A DNA stretch of 64,000 nucleotides from Stramonita haemastoma (GCA_030674155.1 CM060323.1:3026971-3090970); one strand, 5' to 3'; counted from the stretch's first letter, positions 35,833 through 48,221 are shown. Notes: a model not told the origin generated them from the letters alone. Numbers and translations are program-made.

Positions 35833-35950
35833 CTGTATCAGTGTCAACTCCTCCAAAGGGGACAGTGCAAATGAACCAAGGGACAGTAATGTCGTGTTGA
35901 CAAATCGTCAGATGACCACACGCTTCGCCCCATCCATTGCAGAAAATGTC
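35833..35950 (-). CDS. Internal coding exon of an unidentified minus-strand gene
   Basis: On the minus strand a good 3' splice site (TTATATGTATTTCAG, ending at 35951) and a canonical donor (ACAG|GTGAGT at 35832) bound a 118-nt block. One of its three frames is open: 'DIFCNGWGEACGHLTICQHD' then 'ITVPWFICTVPFGGVDTDT', ending in phase 1. Four cysteines in 39 residues suggest a disulphide-bonded extracellular segment. The phase fits the next exon at 33248-33193. I do not recognise the family. Upstream exons, beyond 35950, were not found, so the start and any signal peptide are unknown. Chance cannot be excluded for a block this short. Confidence 0.45.
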
Positions 35951-36140
35951 CTGAAATACATATAAGATATTTGTATTACTGACCAGAATATTCTAAAATA
36001 CAGGTAAAAGCGATTCACTCCATTTACAAAGGTCGAGTATAATGTCACAGACATTTTTCCAAAGCAATTTTAGATTTAACTGTAGAAGACTGGCGATAAG
36101 GAATCGCTGAATGTATTCATCAAAGAAATGCCACACGAAA
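35951..36140. other. Probable intron flank
   Basis: AT-rich unique sequence upstream of the minus-strand exon. Confidence 0.35.
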
Positions 36141-36720
36141 TCAACAATTTGAACATACTAGGATACCTCCCCCCCCCCAAAAAAAAAAAAAAAAGACCCC
36201 CAAAAAACAAAACCCCTGTATATAGACACACGGTGTATCATAAACATCGCCACATATAGGATGAATGGATGATCCGATTAGATGCCTTCTCAAGACTAGG
36301 GGTGGAGTGTCATGCATCTCCAAGTATATATGTCGTGGGGCCAGTCGTATGCACTCGGCTGGCCTGCCACATGTGTAATCTTTTACATCATCTGTCCATA
36401 GATGTCCTGGTCTCCCTCTTTCTGTCTTTTCTTCCACTTTTCCTGTCAGCAGTGTTTTGGCTGACAATAACGCCTCGTTGTATAGCTTAAATATCAGAGT
36501 TTAAGGATTTGGGGCGATTTTTTTAACTCCAGTAAAAGGCTGACTTGTGTTACTCCAGTAAAAGGCTGACTTGTTGACCTGTTCGTTTGGCATTCTCTGT
36601 TTTCAACTAATTTCCGCCATCTTTCTAAGGGTCCACATTTTGAAGGCCTCTATTTTTCTGGTTGTATTGTTGTTGTACAATGTCCATGTTTCAGCTCCAT
36701 AGAGAACGATCTGAAATATG
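36141..36720 (-). mobile_element. RTE-like LINE relic, ORF2 C-terminus
   Basis: The minus strand reads 'LYGAETWTLYNNNTTRKIEA' and 'MWTLRKMAEI', then after frame breaks 'LLTGKVEEKTERGRPGHLWT' and 'DDVKDYTCGRPAECIRLA'. This is the region after the RT in RTE-type LINEs but a different lineage from 1-715 and 29275. CTCCAGTAAAAGGCTGACTT is duplicated in tandem near 36526-36575, breaking the frame. Confidence 0.75.
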
Positions 36721-36802
36721 TAGCCACACGTAGACCGATGGTTTATTATAAAAATCATCACAAATAGACACATAGCCTTTCATAAACATCAGCGGGGAGC
36801 AA

Positions 36803-37185
36803 GCTAGCCTAGTGGTTAGTGTTGAACTCGTGATACGACCCTTGATCGATCCACTACCAAGGCGCCCAATCTAAGAGATTTCCCCCTGTAATTAACATCA
36901 GCACTGATTCCGCTTCCCCAAAGTTCTTCGGATGAGACTAAGCCTATAAGCCAAGGTCCCGTGCGCAAACACACGCAGAACATCTTGCGCACACGTTACA
37001 AAACCGTTCCCTCTTTTTTGAAGAGTAGGCCATTTGATGCCGGTATGAGCGGGTGACCTTTCATGAGAGCAGGCCATTGTGTGCCGGTTGGAAAGTGATA
37101 ACAAAACCCCCTAAAAGCGCAAGACACAGGTGTCGTGTTTAGACACCATCCCCGAAGTCGGAATGCGGCTACTTAAATGATGGGG
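36803..37185 (+). mobile_element. SINE family A, full length
   Basis: It has a tRNA-like head (TAGCCTAGTGGTTAGTGTTG), ATTAACATCAGCACTGATTC, TTCGGATGAGACTAAGCC, CACACGCAGAACATCTTGCG, AGAGTAGGCCATTTGATGCC, GTGTCGTGTTTAGACACCAT and AGTCGGAATGCGGCTACTTA. GGCCATTGTGTGCCGGTTGG near 37070 repeats part of the body, an internal duplication. A poly-G tract ends it at 37183-37198. Confidence 0.85.
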
Positions 37186-37259
37186 GGGGGGGGGGGGGCG
37201 GTAACATACGATCTCGGAGCACAAGCTGACGAACGAAAAGGGAAAAAAAAAGAAGGTTT

Positions 37260-37645
37260 ATACTGTAAACCTCACCAGATCTGAACACAAGGTTACCTCA
37301 AACATTAACGCCCAAAACTACTGTTCTCAACATCCATGTCAAAGCTTTCAAAGGACGACTTTGTCATCAACCTTTAGACAATGGGCAGTCTTGCCGTGGA
37401 ATAATCTAACAGGTTACACTACTAAACTACTATACATTAACTTTCAGATCAAAGACAACATTACCATAACTTTCAGCATACAGACAATTACCAAGAGAAA
37501 CTTTCCGACCAAAAGGCAATTTTACCATAAAAAAAAGATTAGACCAAGACATCGTTACCAGGAACATAAGTAAAAAAATAGGATTACCGCGAACTTCCAT
37601 ATCAAAGGCAACTTAACCATGAACTTTCAGACCACTCATCATTTT
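37260..37645. repeat. Degenerate minisatellite, about 35-40 bp unit
   Basis: AACTTTCAGACCAAAGGCAA and TTACCATAAACTTTC-like phrases recur about ten times with heavy divergence. Confidence 0.65.
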
Positions 37646-37654
37646 TATAACTTC

Positions 37655-37659
<5 letters not shown>

Positions 37660-37726
<67 letters not shown>
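37660..37726. repeat. (CT)n microsatellite
   Basis: Pure CT dinucleotides. Confidence 0.97.
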
Positions 37727-37728
<2 letters not shown>

Positions 37729-37991
37729 GACGAAGCAGGAATACACTTTTTTTTGTGTGCTTTGTTAGATATCTTGATATATCTCTCAAAATACCAGTTA
37801 CTAGTTAGTCTTCCTGAAACTGTGGAGAAAACCCCCACTGCCCTGCTGAAGTGATCATGATCCTTTTCTACGTTTTGTAACCTGGGGATGTTGGTTTGAG
37901 CAGACTGGCTTTCTCTGACTCGGCACGGCCTGGTTTATGGTGGCCTTACAGAAGGACATGATTCAGTTACTTTGTCATCTAATGACTTTGT

Positions 37992-37992
37992 T

Positions 37993-38055
<63 letters not shown>

Positions 38056-38064
38056 CTCTCTCTA
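37992..38064. repeat. (CT)n microsatellite
   Basis: CT dinucleotides with CC and TT interruptions, immediately 5' of a SINE. Confidence 0.95.
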
Positions 38065-38071
38065 GGATAGG

Positions 38072-38400
38072 ACGGATAGCCTAGGGGTCAGAACATTGCG
38101 CTGGCAATTTGACGACCCGGTTCGATTCCCAGTCGAGGAGATTTTTCTCCTGGATTGACATCAGTGCTGACTCCATTCTTCCAAAAGTCCTTCGATAGAC
38201 TTTAAACCGAGGCCCCGTGAGCGAACGCACGCAGAATATCTTACGCACACGTTAAATCTTGTTCCGCATTTCGTAAGAGTAGGCCATCGTGTGCCGGTGG
38301 GAACAGATGACATTTACAAAACTGCATACACACGGGAACTGATGTAAAAAACCACAAGAGTGCTTATTCCATTCTCCTCGATATAAAAGAATAAATAAAT
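38072..38400 (+). mobile_element. SINE family A with alternative 3' tail
   Basis: Head GATAGCCTAGGGGTCAGAAC, B box CGGTTCGATTCCC, CATCAGTGCTGACTCCATTC, ACGCACACGTTAAATCTTGT and AGTAGGCCATCGTGTGCCGG are family A. The 3' end instead reads ACGGGAACTGATGTAAAAAA, GAGTGCTTATTCCATTCTCC and ATATAAAAGAATAAATAAAT, the module also found at 6231-6345. Confidence 0.8.
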
Positions 38401-38404
38401 AAAT

Positions 38405-38407
<3 letters not shown>

Positions 38408-38482
<75 letters not shown>
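38408..38482. repeat. (CT)n microsatellite
   Basis: CT dinucleotides with one CAT interruption, immediately 3' of the SINE. Confidence 0.95.
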
Positions 38483-38484
<2 letters not shown>

Positions 38485-39702
38485 CCTTAAATTACAGTGG
38501 CGGATGTTTGAATGGATGAGATGGTGTTTATTTTGAACTTGAGGCGAATGTCACTGGAGATGCTGAAATTTCGGATGACTGCCCTGGAATGGTCTTCGTG
38601 GTCATTGGGGCTATACACAACATCAACACCATCTCTAGTTGGAACCTGCGTTTAACGATTAGATCAACCTGTGGCCTGATTTGTGTGACTCTGACTGGGC
38701 GGTCTGGGTAGATCCACTAGATACTCATTTAGATGTCGAGTTGCCTATAGATAGATGAGTAGATCGTTTGATGCCGCCACAGTAAAAAAAATTATATAAC
38801 CACATTGACAGATTTATCATCACAAACATGTCTGAGAGGTAAGAGCAGAAACTGACTTCAGAAAAAGTGTTTCGTCAGTCTGGTGATACTGACATGTTAT
38901 GCGTGTCAGGTGACACTGTACGATGTATGCACTTGACTGCAGACGATGTCATTGTTTATTGGTGTATTAAACGGGAAAGAGAAAAACATGTCTGACAAAA
39001 AACGTGCTACGCTGGCCAACCTGAGAAAGATAACCCCGATACTAACACGAGATCTGAAGAGCAGCTTTGCGTCATCTCAAACACCTTTTTTTTTTCTTTT
39101 TCGAACGCTCAGACAGCAACTATTGTTGTCATAAGAGCGAAAATGCGTTGTGCTTGGCTGCTGTTAACACACACCGATTTCGGCATGGTTGAGAATTGTT
39201 ACCTTTTAAGTCCCTCTAAAAAATAGAGGCAGGTGAACGGACAAAGAAGGTAGAAAACAGACAAGAAGGAAGTGACAGGAAGAAAAGGAACAAGGCAGAA
39301 ACAAAGAGAGGGATAGAAAAGAGGGAATTCTTAGCAGAGAATTTCCAGAAGGTGAAGATGCTATTTATATGACAGGCCCCCCGGTACCCCCCCCCCCCCT
39401 CCTCTGAGATACATACCTTATGCAGTCTTCCACTGTTTTAGTAGGTTTTAAGTTTCTCCTACCCATTAGCTAGACTTACGCCAAATACCTTTCATACCCT
39501 GTCTTACAAAAGGATCTTAAACACCACACAAAAATGCTGACGTGTTTCCTTGTCAAATTATCGCGTCACAGTTGGTTTTATGCAATTTAAAACAAAACAA
39601 AACAAAACAAAAGAAACAAAACCAAACAAACCCTGTAAAAATCAGTGACCCGCGTCACACGATGCTGAGTGGCTTGTAAAGCTTTAACAGCAATATATTT
39701 TG
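38483..39702. other. Unique intergenic stretch
   Basis: The minus strand of 38500-38720 is open in short runs and may be decayed LINE sequence, but no motif is decisive. Poly-C at 39388-39400. No gene was recognised. Confidence 0.4.
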
Positions 39703-39703
39703 T

Positions 39704-39781
<78 letters not shown>

Positions 39782-39786
39782 CCACG

Positions 39787-39852
<66 letters not shown>

Positions 39853-39880
39853 TACCCACCCACCCACACACACACACTCT
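39703..39880. repeat. (CT)n then (CA)n
   Basis: CT dinucleotides to 39782, then CA dinucleotides to 39877 with CCC steps. Confidence 0.95.
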
Positions 39881-40270
39881 ATCTATCTTCGGGTCAGCAG
39901 GTAGGCGGCCAAGAAGCAGTGCAGTCCAGGGAATTGGGGGCTTAAGGTAGACAGAGACAGATCACAGGTCCTGGCCCTTTAACAGCACATGCCATCACAA
40001 AACAGATGAGGAATATTCATGAGGACTTACGAGAGGCAAGGGCGCACTCCAGTTGCGAACAAAAGACGGGAGGGGGAGACCAGAGGAACATCGTTACGGT
40101 GCAGCTTATAGAGCTTGCGCGACTTGCTCTTTTGCTGGTCATCTGGGTATTGACAATTCTCCATCTCTTGAGACCAGAATGATAGTGGTCAAAAAGGCGG
40201 AGAAACAGAAAGAGAGACACAGCGTACGATCTGTGTGTGGGGTCTTACTGCAACTACTGTTGTATAAATT
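39881..40270. other. Unique block, possible minus-strand exon edge
   Basis: On the minus strand an open block reaches a donor-like CTCTC|GTAAGT at about 40031. Two frames are open through it, its phase cannot be tied to the exon at 35950, and no domain is seen. Confidence 0.25.
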
Positions 40271-40333
40271 GTGTGTGTGTGTGTGTGTGTGTGTCTGTGT
40301 GTCTGTGTGTGTGTTGTGTGTGTGTGTGTCGTC

Positions 40334-40401
<68 letters not shown>

Positions 40402-40470
40402 CCCTGTGTTTCTCTCTCTTGAATCTCTATCTCTCTGCCTCTCTCTCTCTCTTCCTTTCACACTCCTTTT
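40271..40470. repeat. (GT)n then (CT)n
   Basis: GT with TCTG steps to 40330, CT with interruptions to about 40455. Confidence 0.95.
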
Positions 40471-40929
40471 CCCTGTACCTCCACTTTTTTCTCTCTTGCC
40501 CCCCCCCCCTTCACTCCCCCCCCCCCCTTTCCCTTGTATCTTTCATGAATATTCAGCACAGCCCCACTCCCTCGCACTGCATACTGCCGAAGCAATCAAA
40601 CTTGGAAGACACCCGAGAAAAAAAACTCCATTGAAGTTCAAAGACATAATTGCATAACTGCGGATGAAAATTGTGAATCAGTTTTGAACAGAGGAGATAG
40701 TATGATGTCGTGATCCTGCATGCATAGCTTTCTGTTTTCCGTGGTATGGGAATGCTTTGTAGCTGGACAAAGGTGTTTTTCCTGACTTTTTTAAAATATA
40801 TCGTTCTCTTGATTTTGTAACCCCCCCCCCAAAAAAAAACAACAACAACAACAACAACAAAAAACAAAGAGAGAAGTATTTGCACACACCATGTCAAAAG
40901 TAATTATATCCACCACCACCCCCCCTCTT
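40471..40929. other. Intergenic stretch with poly-C and (AAC)n tracts
   Basis: C-rich tracts at 40499-40530 and 40820-40830, AAC triplets at 40838-40862. Confidence 0.5.
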
Positions 40930-40949
40930 GTGTGTGTGTGGTGTGGTGT

Positions 40950-41005
<56 letters not shown>

Positions 41006-41022
41006 TGTGTGTGTGTGTGTGG

Positions 41023-41058
<36 letters not shown>

Positions 41059-41080
41059 TACGTGCGTGCGTGTGTGTGTA
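40930..41080. repeat. (GT)n-(GA)-(GT)n-(GCGT)n compound array
   Basis: GT dinucleotides, a short GAGAGAGAGAG, GT again, then nine or more GCGT tetranucleotides. Confidence 0.95.
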
Positions 41081-42474
41081 CCAGTGCAGGCTGGTGTCTG
41101 TGTGCATGCGCAATCGAGCACGCGTGCAAACGCAGCGTCAAACGTGGTGTATGAAGTAAAAGCAAAATGAAAATAAAAGCTTAAGATGCTATCTTCTGTA
41201 GGCATCAGGGGGAAAACCCAGTCATCTGCATTCTTAAGAAGAAAAAAAAAAGAAAGAGAGAAAAAGAGAAAAGCAACCTCCCCCAACCCCCACTAAAAAA
41301 ACCAAAAACAACAACAACAACAACAACAAAAAGCTGATGGAAATAAGAAATCCGCATTCATAGATATGTGCCAGTTCTTAGTAGTGCAGATAAAAAGCTA
41401 AACTGGCAGGCCTTTCTGCTACGAGCTGTCCGTACAGTGGCAGGCACTGTAGGTAGATAGCTCATTTCATTCAGCACTATCCTCTTGCTCAGTACACTCT
41501 TTCGTTGCTCAATAGCAGCTTTCTGGAAAGGCCAGAAAGAGGAGGATGTGCCAACAGACATGTAATGGAAGACCTAGTTATGATATCAGGCACGGACGTA
41601 CATCTCAATATTTATGTTATCAGGTCCGCCTATCATGACTAGCCTGCGGGGTCGCGGAACTTGAGTCTGCAGAGAATGGCGAGCTGCAGCTATCTGATGG
41701 AATACCGACACGCCATTGACAACACTGGTACCCCCAAGGTGTGGGAACACACACATACACAACAAGCAGTTTTCCCCACAAAGGTCTAAGGTTCCTTCTC
41801 CTCAAGGGAGTGGTTGTGTGCCAGAGATAACCTCGGATTCGTCGGCACACAGGCCGGGCTAACCCAGCACCCTCCTTACGCCCCCCTCCCCCCCCCCCAT
41901 AATCCCCCCTTCTGCCTCCATCTCCAAAAGCCACACAGAGGTGGAGGCTGTTCGAGGCTCATTCATATGCTCTCTACCCGGATCAGGTTAGTGTGTAGAG
42001 TCTAGAGTTCGACAAACGATCCCAGTCTGTGTTCGTGAGTGATACGCACACATGTTTGTGTTGGTAAGTAATATGCCTACTTCTTTATCGATATGTTTGT
42101 GAGCGGTTTGCGAAGCATGCAGGGGCTGTTCAGAGAGCTGCAGACACAGTGTGTATGCGCCAGAGTGACCCCAGGTTCTTCCCCATGGAAACGTCGCACT
42201 GTCAGCTGTTTACGAACACACAGTTTGCCGAAGTCTGCATGGGTAGAGACCCCCTGTCTGCCTGTCAGTGATTATTATTTGTCTTGCAGCCAAAGTCTGG
42301 CATTTTTAAGCCTCTTCATCGTCTACGATTCTATCCGTACTGTTACTGTTGAAGTGCTGACTATAAAGTAAATGTATGTCTACCACCGATATTATTTCAA
42401 TTTTTGTTCTCTATGATATAAAGCCGAGTAACAGCAAATTGTCCTCCATGCAGCAATTTTCGTACAAAACAGCA
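41081..42474. other. Unique intergenic stretch
   Basis: AAC triplets lie at 41306-41330. Open frames at 41358-41561, 41620-41934 and 42093-42371 show no domain, signal peptide or matched splice sites. CTCTAGCCGAGG-type SINE ends are absent. Confidence 0.4.
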
Positions 42475-42860
42475 GAGGGTGGGATCGCCCAGTTGTTGGA
42501 GCACTGTGCTCGTGATCGGATCGCCTGGTATCAAGACACAACCAAGCCACCCGTTCAAGGGGATTTTCCCCCTGCAGTTAACATCAGTTCTGACTCCGAC
42601 TTATCCGAAAAACCTTCGGATGATACTATAAACCGAGTCCTGTGTACAAACACACGCAGAACATCTTGTACACACGTGGAAACCTGTTTTGCCTTTCCGA
42701 AGTTCAGGCAATCGCATGCTGTTAGGAGTGGATAACAAACTTTTTCTTCAAAATGCATGCACACAATTGTGTTTAGACATCAATCCTGTAGTCGGAATGC
42801 AGCTACCTTAATGGTGGGCAAAAACGGTTGGATACACAAATTCTCATAATTGGCGAAGAC
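42475..42860 (+). mobile_element. SINE family A, full length
   Basis: Order: GGGATCGCCCAGTTGTTGGA, GTTAACATCAGTTCTGACTC, TTCGGATGATACTATAAACC, CACACGCAGAACATCTTGTA, GTGTTTAGACATCAATCCTG, AGTCGGAATGCAGCTACCTT, GTGGGCAAAAACGGTTGGAT. A useful reference copy for the family. Confidence 0.85.
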
Positions 42861-42949
42861 TGGAGACAACAAAAAAAGAAGGAAAAAACGTACAGAAAAA
42901 AAACAGACACAGCCCGTTCTCTGCACAAGAACAACATGGCATGGTCTTC

Positions 42950-43360
42950 CTTATTGTTTTTCCATACAATAATTGTAATAGACCATACTGTCCTATATAC
43001 AACGACTGTAATACGCCCTACTGTTTCTCAATACAATGACTGTACTAAAACACATTGTTTTCGGTATAACTGTAACATAACAGAATCACTACCCTCCATA
43101 CAACTGCTGTAAAACAACAAAGTTGTCCCTCTGCAATGGCCAACCGTAACAGAACGCAATGTGCTCCATACAACTGTAATACGCCATGTTGTTCCCCATT
43201 TAAATGCAATGCAACATTATTTCTCCATATCAAAAGTAATGTAACATATTGTTCTCTATACAAATGTAATGTATTGTTCTCCATACAAATGTAATGTAGC
43301 ATACTGTTCTCCATACAAATGTAATGCAACATATTGTTCTCCATACAAATGCAGGTAACG
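42950..43360. repeat. Degenerate 30-bp minisatellite
   Basis: The clearest units (43245-43350) are GTTCTCCATACAAATGTAAT plus GTAGCATACT. Upstream units to about 42950 are diverged (CTGTAATACGCCATGTTGTT). Roughly twelve units. Confidence 0.8.
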
Positions 43361-43447
43361 ACAGTTACAGGAAGCAGTTGCGGATACAAATGAAAGTATA
43401 CGCAGCTAAGAGATAGATTCCAATCAGTGAGTAGGAGTGAGGGAGAC

Positions 43448-43659
43448 GGGATAGCCTGCTGGTTAGAGCGTTGAATCGTGATCTGACGGTCCGGGTTCAA
43501 GCCACCACCGAGATCCCCTTCCAGGTGGTTCTGCCCCATGAGTCAACATCAGGCCATCGTGTGCCGGTAGGAGCGGATGACAAAATTATATTTTTTAAAA
43601 AACAAAACAGCATGCCCACAGGTGTCGTGTTTAGACACCATCCCTGAGGGGGAAAAAAA
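43448..43659 (+). mobile_element. SINE family A with internal deletion
   Basis: Head GATAGCCTGCTGGTTAGAGC and B box CCGGGTTCAAGCCACC are intact. After AGTCAACATCA the copy jumps to GGCCATCGTGTGCCGGTAGG, losing about 140 bp of the body, and runs to GTGTTTAGACACCATCCCTG. Confidence 0.8.
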
Positions 43660-43785
43660 TAATGGGTAGGCGCTGCACTTGTGGCGACGCGCTCTCCCCG
43701 GGAAGAGAGCAGCCCGAATTTCACGCAGAGAAATCTGCTGTGACATAAAGTGGTATACAAAAAAAAAATAACAAAAAAATAAAAT
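43660..43785 (+). mobile_element. SINE family B, 3' half
   Basis: AATAATGGGTAGGCGCTGCA, TTGTGGCGACGCGCTCTCCC, CAGCCCGAATTTCACGCAGA and GAAATCTGCTGTGACATAAA, then an A-rich tail. It is sandwiched between two family A pieces. Confidence 0.8.
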
Positions 43786-44042
43786 AATCAGTGCAAACTC
43801 CCGAAAGTCCCCCGATGAGACTATAAACCAAGGTCTCGTGTGCGAACGCACGCAGAACACATGTTACGTCCTGTTCCACCTTCGGAAGAGTAGACCATTT
43901 GTGCTGATGGGGACAGATAATAACCCTGTTTTTAACCGCACGCACATCACCCCGCACAACTGAAATGAGGCAGCCTTAAATTAATGGTGGGTAAAACCGG
44001 TCCACACGCATTGGTGAACCTCGGGAACTCTAGCTGAGGAAA
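43786..44042 (+). mobile_element. SINE family A, 5'-truncated
   Basis: It starts at CAGTGCAAACTCCCGAAAGT, exactly where the body of the 43448 copy breaks off, and continues through GATGAGACTATAAACCAAGG, CGCACGCAGAACACATGTTA and CTTCGGAAGAGTAGACC to the 3' end (GGTGAACCTCGGGAACTCTA, GCTGAGGAAAA). Confidence 0.8.
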
Positions 44043-44895
44043 AAAAAAGAAGAAATCCAGTGGGAGTAACAAATGTAACGACATCAATAGGACAACAGTT
44101 GCAGGTATACATCGCAATCTGTGCCGTAAAGAATCGGGTTCTACTCAGCATGTGGGTGTGTGTGACGATATACAGATGTAGCGACCAAAAAAACACAAAA
44201 CACTGGGAAAGTTGCAGGTACAGCAGGCAGTTTGATGCAACAAGCAAACGGACTTTAGACACTGCGTAGGTGTAATCGACGTAAAAAGACGAGAACGGAG
44301 AAACAGACGCAGGTAAAGATAGCAATTCATGCATCAGAAATTGACCCTGGTTAGTGTGTGGGTGTTAACGGGTTTAACAGTGTAAGTGACGACAATGACG
44401 AAGAAGAAACAGTAGCAGACAGACAGAGGGTGCGGTGCCGTGAAGATACCTGAAATTCCACTCTGACGTCTGTGACGTCATTGGAGCGATGCATTCAGGT
44501 GGCAGTCAGCCAGTTTCTCACTCGAGAAAAAGAAAACAAATATACACACTTTCCGCAGACGATTCCACCCAAAAACATTTATTTGCTTTCAAGGAGGACT
44601 GAAAAAAAGGGGGGGGAGGGGGGAGAGTGGCGTGAGGGGAGGGGGGCCCAAGCCCCCACAGAAATCTCATACTGCAGGAATTAGATAATGTATTAGCAAG
44701 AAAATTAATGTCTGTAATTTTAGCCAAAGATAGCAGGAAGAATTGCAAGCTAATTAAGTGTCTCCGGGTTTTCCGCTTTTTCTTCTTCTGTAACTGCTAG
44801 GCTTTTAAGACATCAACTAGTGTAAGAATAACATGCTTAAGAATAAGCAATGTCTTTCTCGTGATTTATCAACACCCAGTTCTCTGTGCATTATC
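44043..44895. other. Unique intergenic stretch
   Basis: Nothing recognised. GGGGGGGAGGGG tracts at 44610-44650. Confidence 0.4.
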
Positions 44896-45330
<435 letters not shown>

Positions 45331-47385
45331 TCCCTTGCAAAATTCTGTCCAAAAAAAGCTTCTCCAGGGAAAAAAACCACAAAAACCCCACAACAACAAA
45401 CAAGCACAGAGGGGAAAATTACAAAGGTGGTGATGTATAAGGTGACACGTTTTGCATCTGCCAAAAAAGACAGATCACTTTTGTAAGTAGTATAGATTTT
45501 AAACCAAAAGTAAAATGTCTACAATCGCACATTCGGATCTTTTTCTGTGTACCCTATTAGATTTCAATAACGCCGGTTTAACTCGGAATCTACAGTTTAA
45601 TGACTTAACCACGAATTATGAAGATAAGTCTAACCAAGCATTTTCACTGCTATAATAGTATTTTGTAGTGTTCATGATTGCTGCCTCACAGCTGTAATAG
45701 TATTTTGTAGTGTTCATGATTGCTGCCTCTTTCAAACGGTTTTACTGTGGAAAAAAAATTGTTTCTATCTTCGACGTTCACCAACGTGAGATTTTACGTA
45801 CTATGCAACCGATTTTACGTATGCAACCACGCATTCCCACTGAGGGATGTGAACAGTATAAAAGACTCAAAATCAATGATGCTAAGAAGGTCTAATAACT
45901 TTATTCGTATAGCGTGTTACAGATCCAATATAAGGTAAAAAGGTGCAATCAACTTTGCCCCCTGAATTCTGCATATTTTGCTCGTGTGTTGGAATTCTGT
46001 TGGAGTTAAGTCTTTTCAGGATTAACTTCTTGATGGAGTTTCTGTTGGCTGATGACATCACGTTATGCTCTCCCAGGTACACAGCTTCAAGGTACCCTTT
46101 GGGCTATTCTCAAAACTGCTTTCTTCCACCTCCTAAAGTATGTCTGTACTACTCTATATCTTTTTGCGTTACAAAATTGTCCAGGATTCTTAGTGTGTGT
46201 TTTTTTTTCTCCCGATTTTGCTTCACAAAATAAGTGCAGATTAATTAGCCACGGCCTTAATTAAGCCACGCAGTTCTTAACATATTAAAGGTATATTTTC
46301 AGTTGTGGGATAAATATTGAGGTAAACCTTGTCTTTCCACCCTCATCATCAGTTACATGCCTGTCTAATCAGAGTTTTCTGCATCATCGCTGGTGTGCAC
46401 ATGTCTGATTACATTATTAATATATGTTGAACATGGCAGACAGTTCAGTTGATCATCTGAAATGAATTCTAGCATGCAAAAGGCACTTATATATATCCAT
46501 AAAACAAAATAAAAATGCGGTTATCTAGATACGCCAATGACAAGCTGTTCAAATGGTCGGGTAAAATGGTTTTTAACCATGTGAACAGACGGAAATTGCT
46601 GAACAAAGGGATAAAGACTTCAATTAAGTGGTAGCCAAGAATTTCAACATTATCATTTAAAAACCAGCACTACGAAACTTACAACATACTTTATCCTGGT
46701 ATCTTGTTCGCCATCTCGTTCTTGTTTAGTGTCTCTCATAACTGGGCCTTTTCTGTATTTCTGTCTACATCTCTGCAAGACGAGTCATTTTTAATTCTTG
46801 GATTTTTTCATGCCTTTTATTCTTTTTTTGTCAACAATGTTATTCACCTGAAAGTGAAAGTGATTTGTCCCAGATGTCGTGATTGCCAATGACCTTGGTC
46901 TCCCTGTGTGCTTTAAATAGGTTTTTTGTTTGCATTTGCTGTGTATATCGTACTATTGTGTACTTGTGAGCTGCAAAAGTGTGGGTTTGCTGTTTGTCAT
47001 TTTTGTCTTCATTGCTGCTTTTTTTGTTGTTTGTTTTGGCCTGACGATGCTAGCCCCTGTTCAACACTTAAGTACGTTCAGTGACTTGGGGAGGGATGGT
47101 GTTTGTTCAAGCAATGGAGTTTGCCCTGCTGTCTTTGGCTGATGATCAAACCAGAAGCTGACTATGTCAGTCATTCTAACGATCAACAACTGTATGACCT
47201 CAACCGTTATATCCAGAGCCCCCCCCCCCCTTTCCCATCCACCCTAATCCCCACCCATGTCCAGCATCCCTCCCCTTCGTTGATATACTACTCTCAAAGG
47301 GTATTTAAGATCAACATTGGGAGGTGAGGCAATCATCTAGGATAGAACACGGACATTTGGACAATTATTTTTTTTTCGTTCCGAG
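45331..47385. other. AT-rich unique stretch with a 41-bp duplication and SINE relic
   Basis: AGCTGTAATAGTATTTTGTA plus GTGTTCATGATTGCTGCCTC is tandemly duplicated at 45650-45730. GTTCACCAACGTGAGATTTT...CATTCCCACTGAGGGATG (45775-45850) looks like a decayed inverted family A 3' end. No gene was recognised. Confidence 0.45.
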
Positions 47386-47540
47386 GTTAGAGCTCCGAGG
47401 TTCACTAAGAGTGAAATGTTTACATTTGGACAATGATTTTTTTTTTCGTTCCGAGGTTCACTAAGGGTGACATGTTTGCGTATGCTTCGTTTGTGCCCAC
47501 AATTAAGACAGCCGCATTCCGACTTCTGGGATGGACTAAG
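47386..47540 (-). mobile_element. SINE family A, 3' end with internal duplication
   Basis: GTTAGAGCTCCGAGGTTCAC, TAAGGGTGACATGTTTGCGT, TTTGTGCCCACAATTAAGAC and AGCCGCATTCCGACTTCTGG are the inverted 3' end. ACATTTGGACAATGATTTTT plus TTTCGTTCCGAGGTT is duplicated from 47352, so the terminal segment appears twice. Confidence 0.7.
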
Positions 47541-48099
47541 ATTGAATCTTGCTGTGTGTAACACGCTTTAGGCCATTTTGTGCTTTCAGCGCTCCGAGTT
47601 ATAACCACTGCGCATAAGTATTACACCTTGAGATATTCCACTGGGTATACTGATCCTGTCTGATCCAGAAACAGAGTAACAAAACTTCCTGTCATGGTGC
47701 AAGAGCTTTCCCATCAAGGAGGCAGCAGTTTTAGGCAGGCAGAGGCATGACGCACTGAAAAGTAATCATTAAATGGACGGGGTTTCAATCATGCTAGACA
47801 TGTTGGAGAGAAAACATGCTTGTGTTGTAATGTGATTATTGCTGTCAAGTGGGCAAAAAATCTTTTCCCTTGGTCTGGAAACTTCATGCGGACAGAAAAC
47901 CTTTTCTTCATTAGGTGGGCCGCCAATGCATAGACTGCAGATTGCAAGACTATATCAAATCTGACAATTGTTATTGTTTCTGTGAGCGTGCGAATTGGGT
48001 AAAACATGACAGATTTTCCCAGGAAAGCTAGGGAGTACTCAAGCGCTTCGATTTGTTTGCTTTACAAGATTCAGAGCTATATAGAATAGTATACATTAT
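47541..48099. other. Unique intergenic stretch
   Basis: Nothing recognised. Confidence 0.4.
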
Positions 48100-48153
48100 T
48101 ATTATTACTATGATGATGATAGATAGTAGATAGATGATAGATGATGATGATGA

Positions 48154-48197
<44 letters not shown>

Positions 48198-48221
48198 CAT
48201 CATCATCATCATCATCATCCA

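Noticed and set aside
38500..38720. Minus-strand LINE fragment
   Set aside because: Short open runs and a familiar feel, but no catalytic or zinc-knuckle motif to support the call.
40017..40220. Upstream exon of the 35833-35950 minus-strand gene
   Set aside because: It has a GTAAGT donor, but the open frames end in phase 1 or 2 while the downstream exon starts in phase 0; the phase-0 frame has stops.
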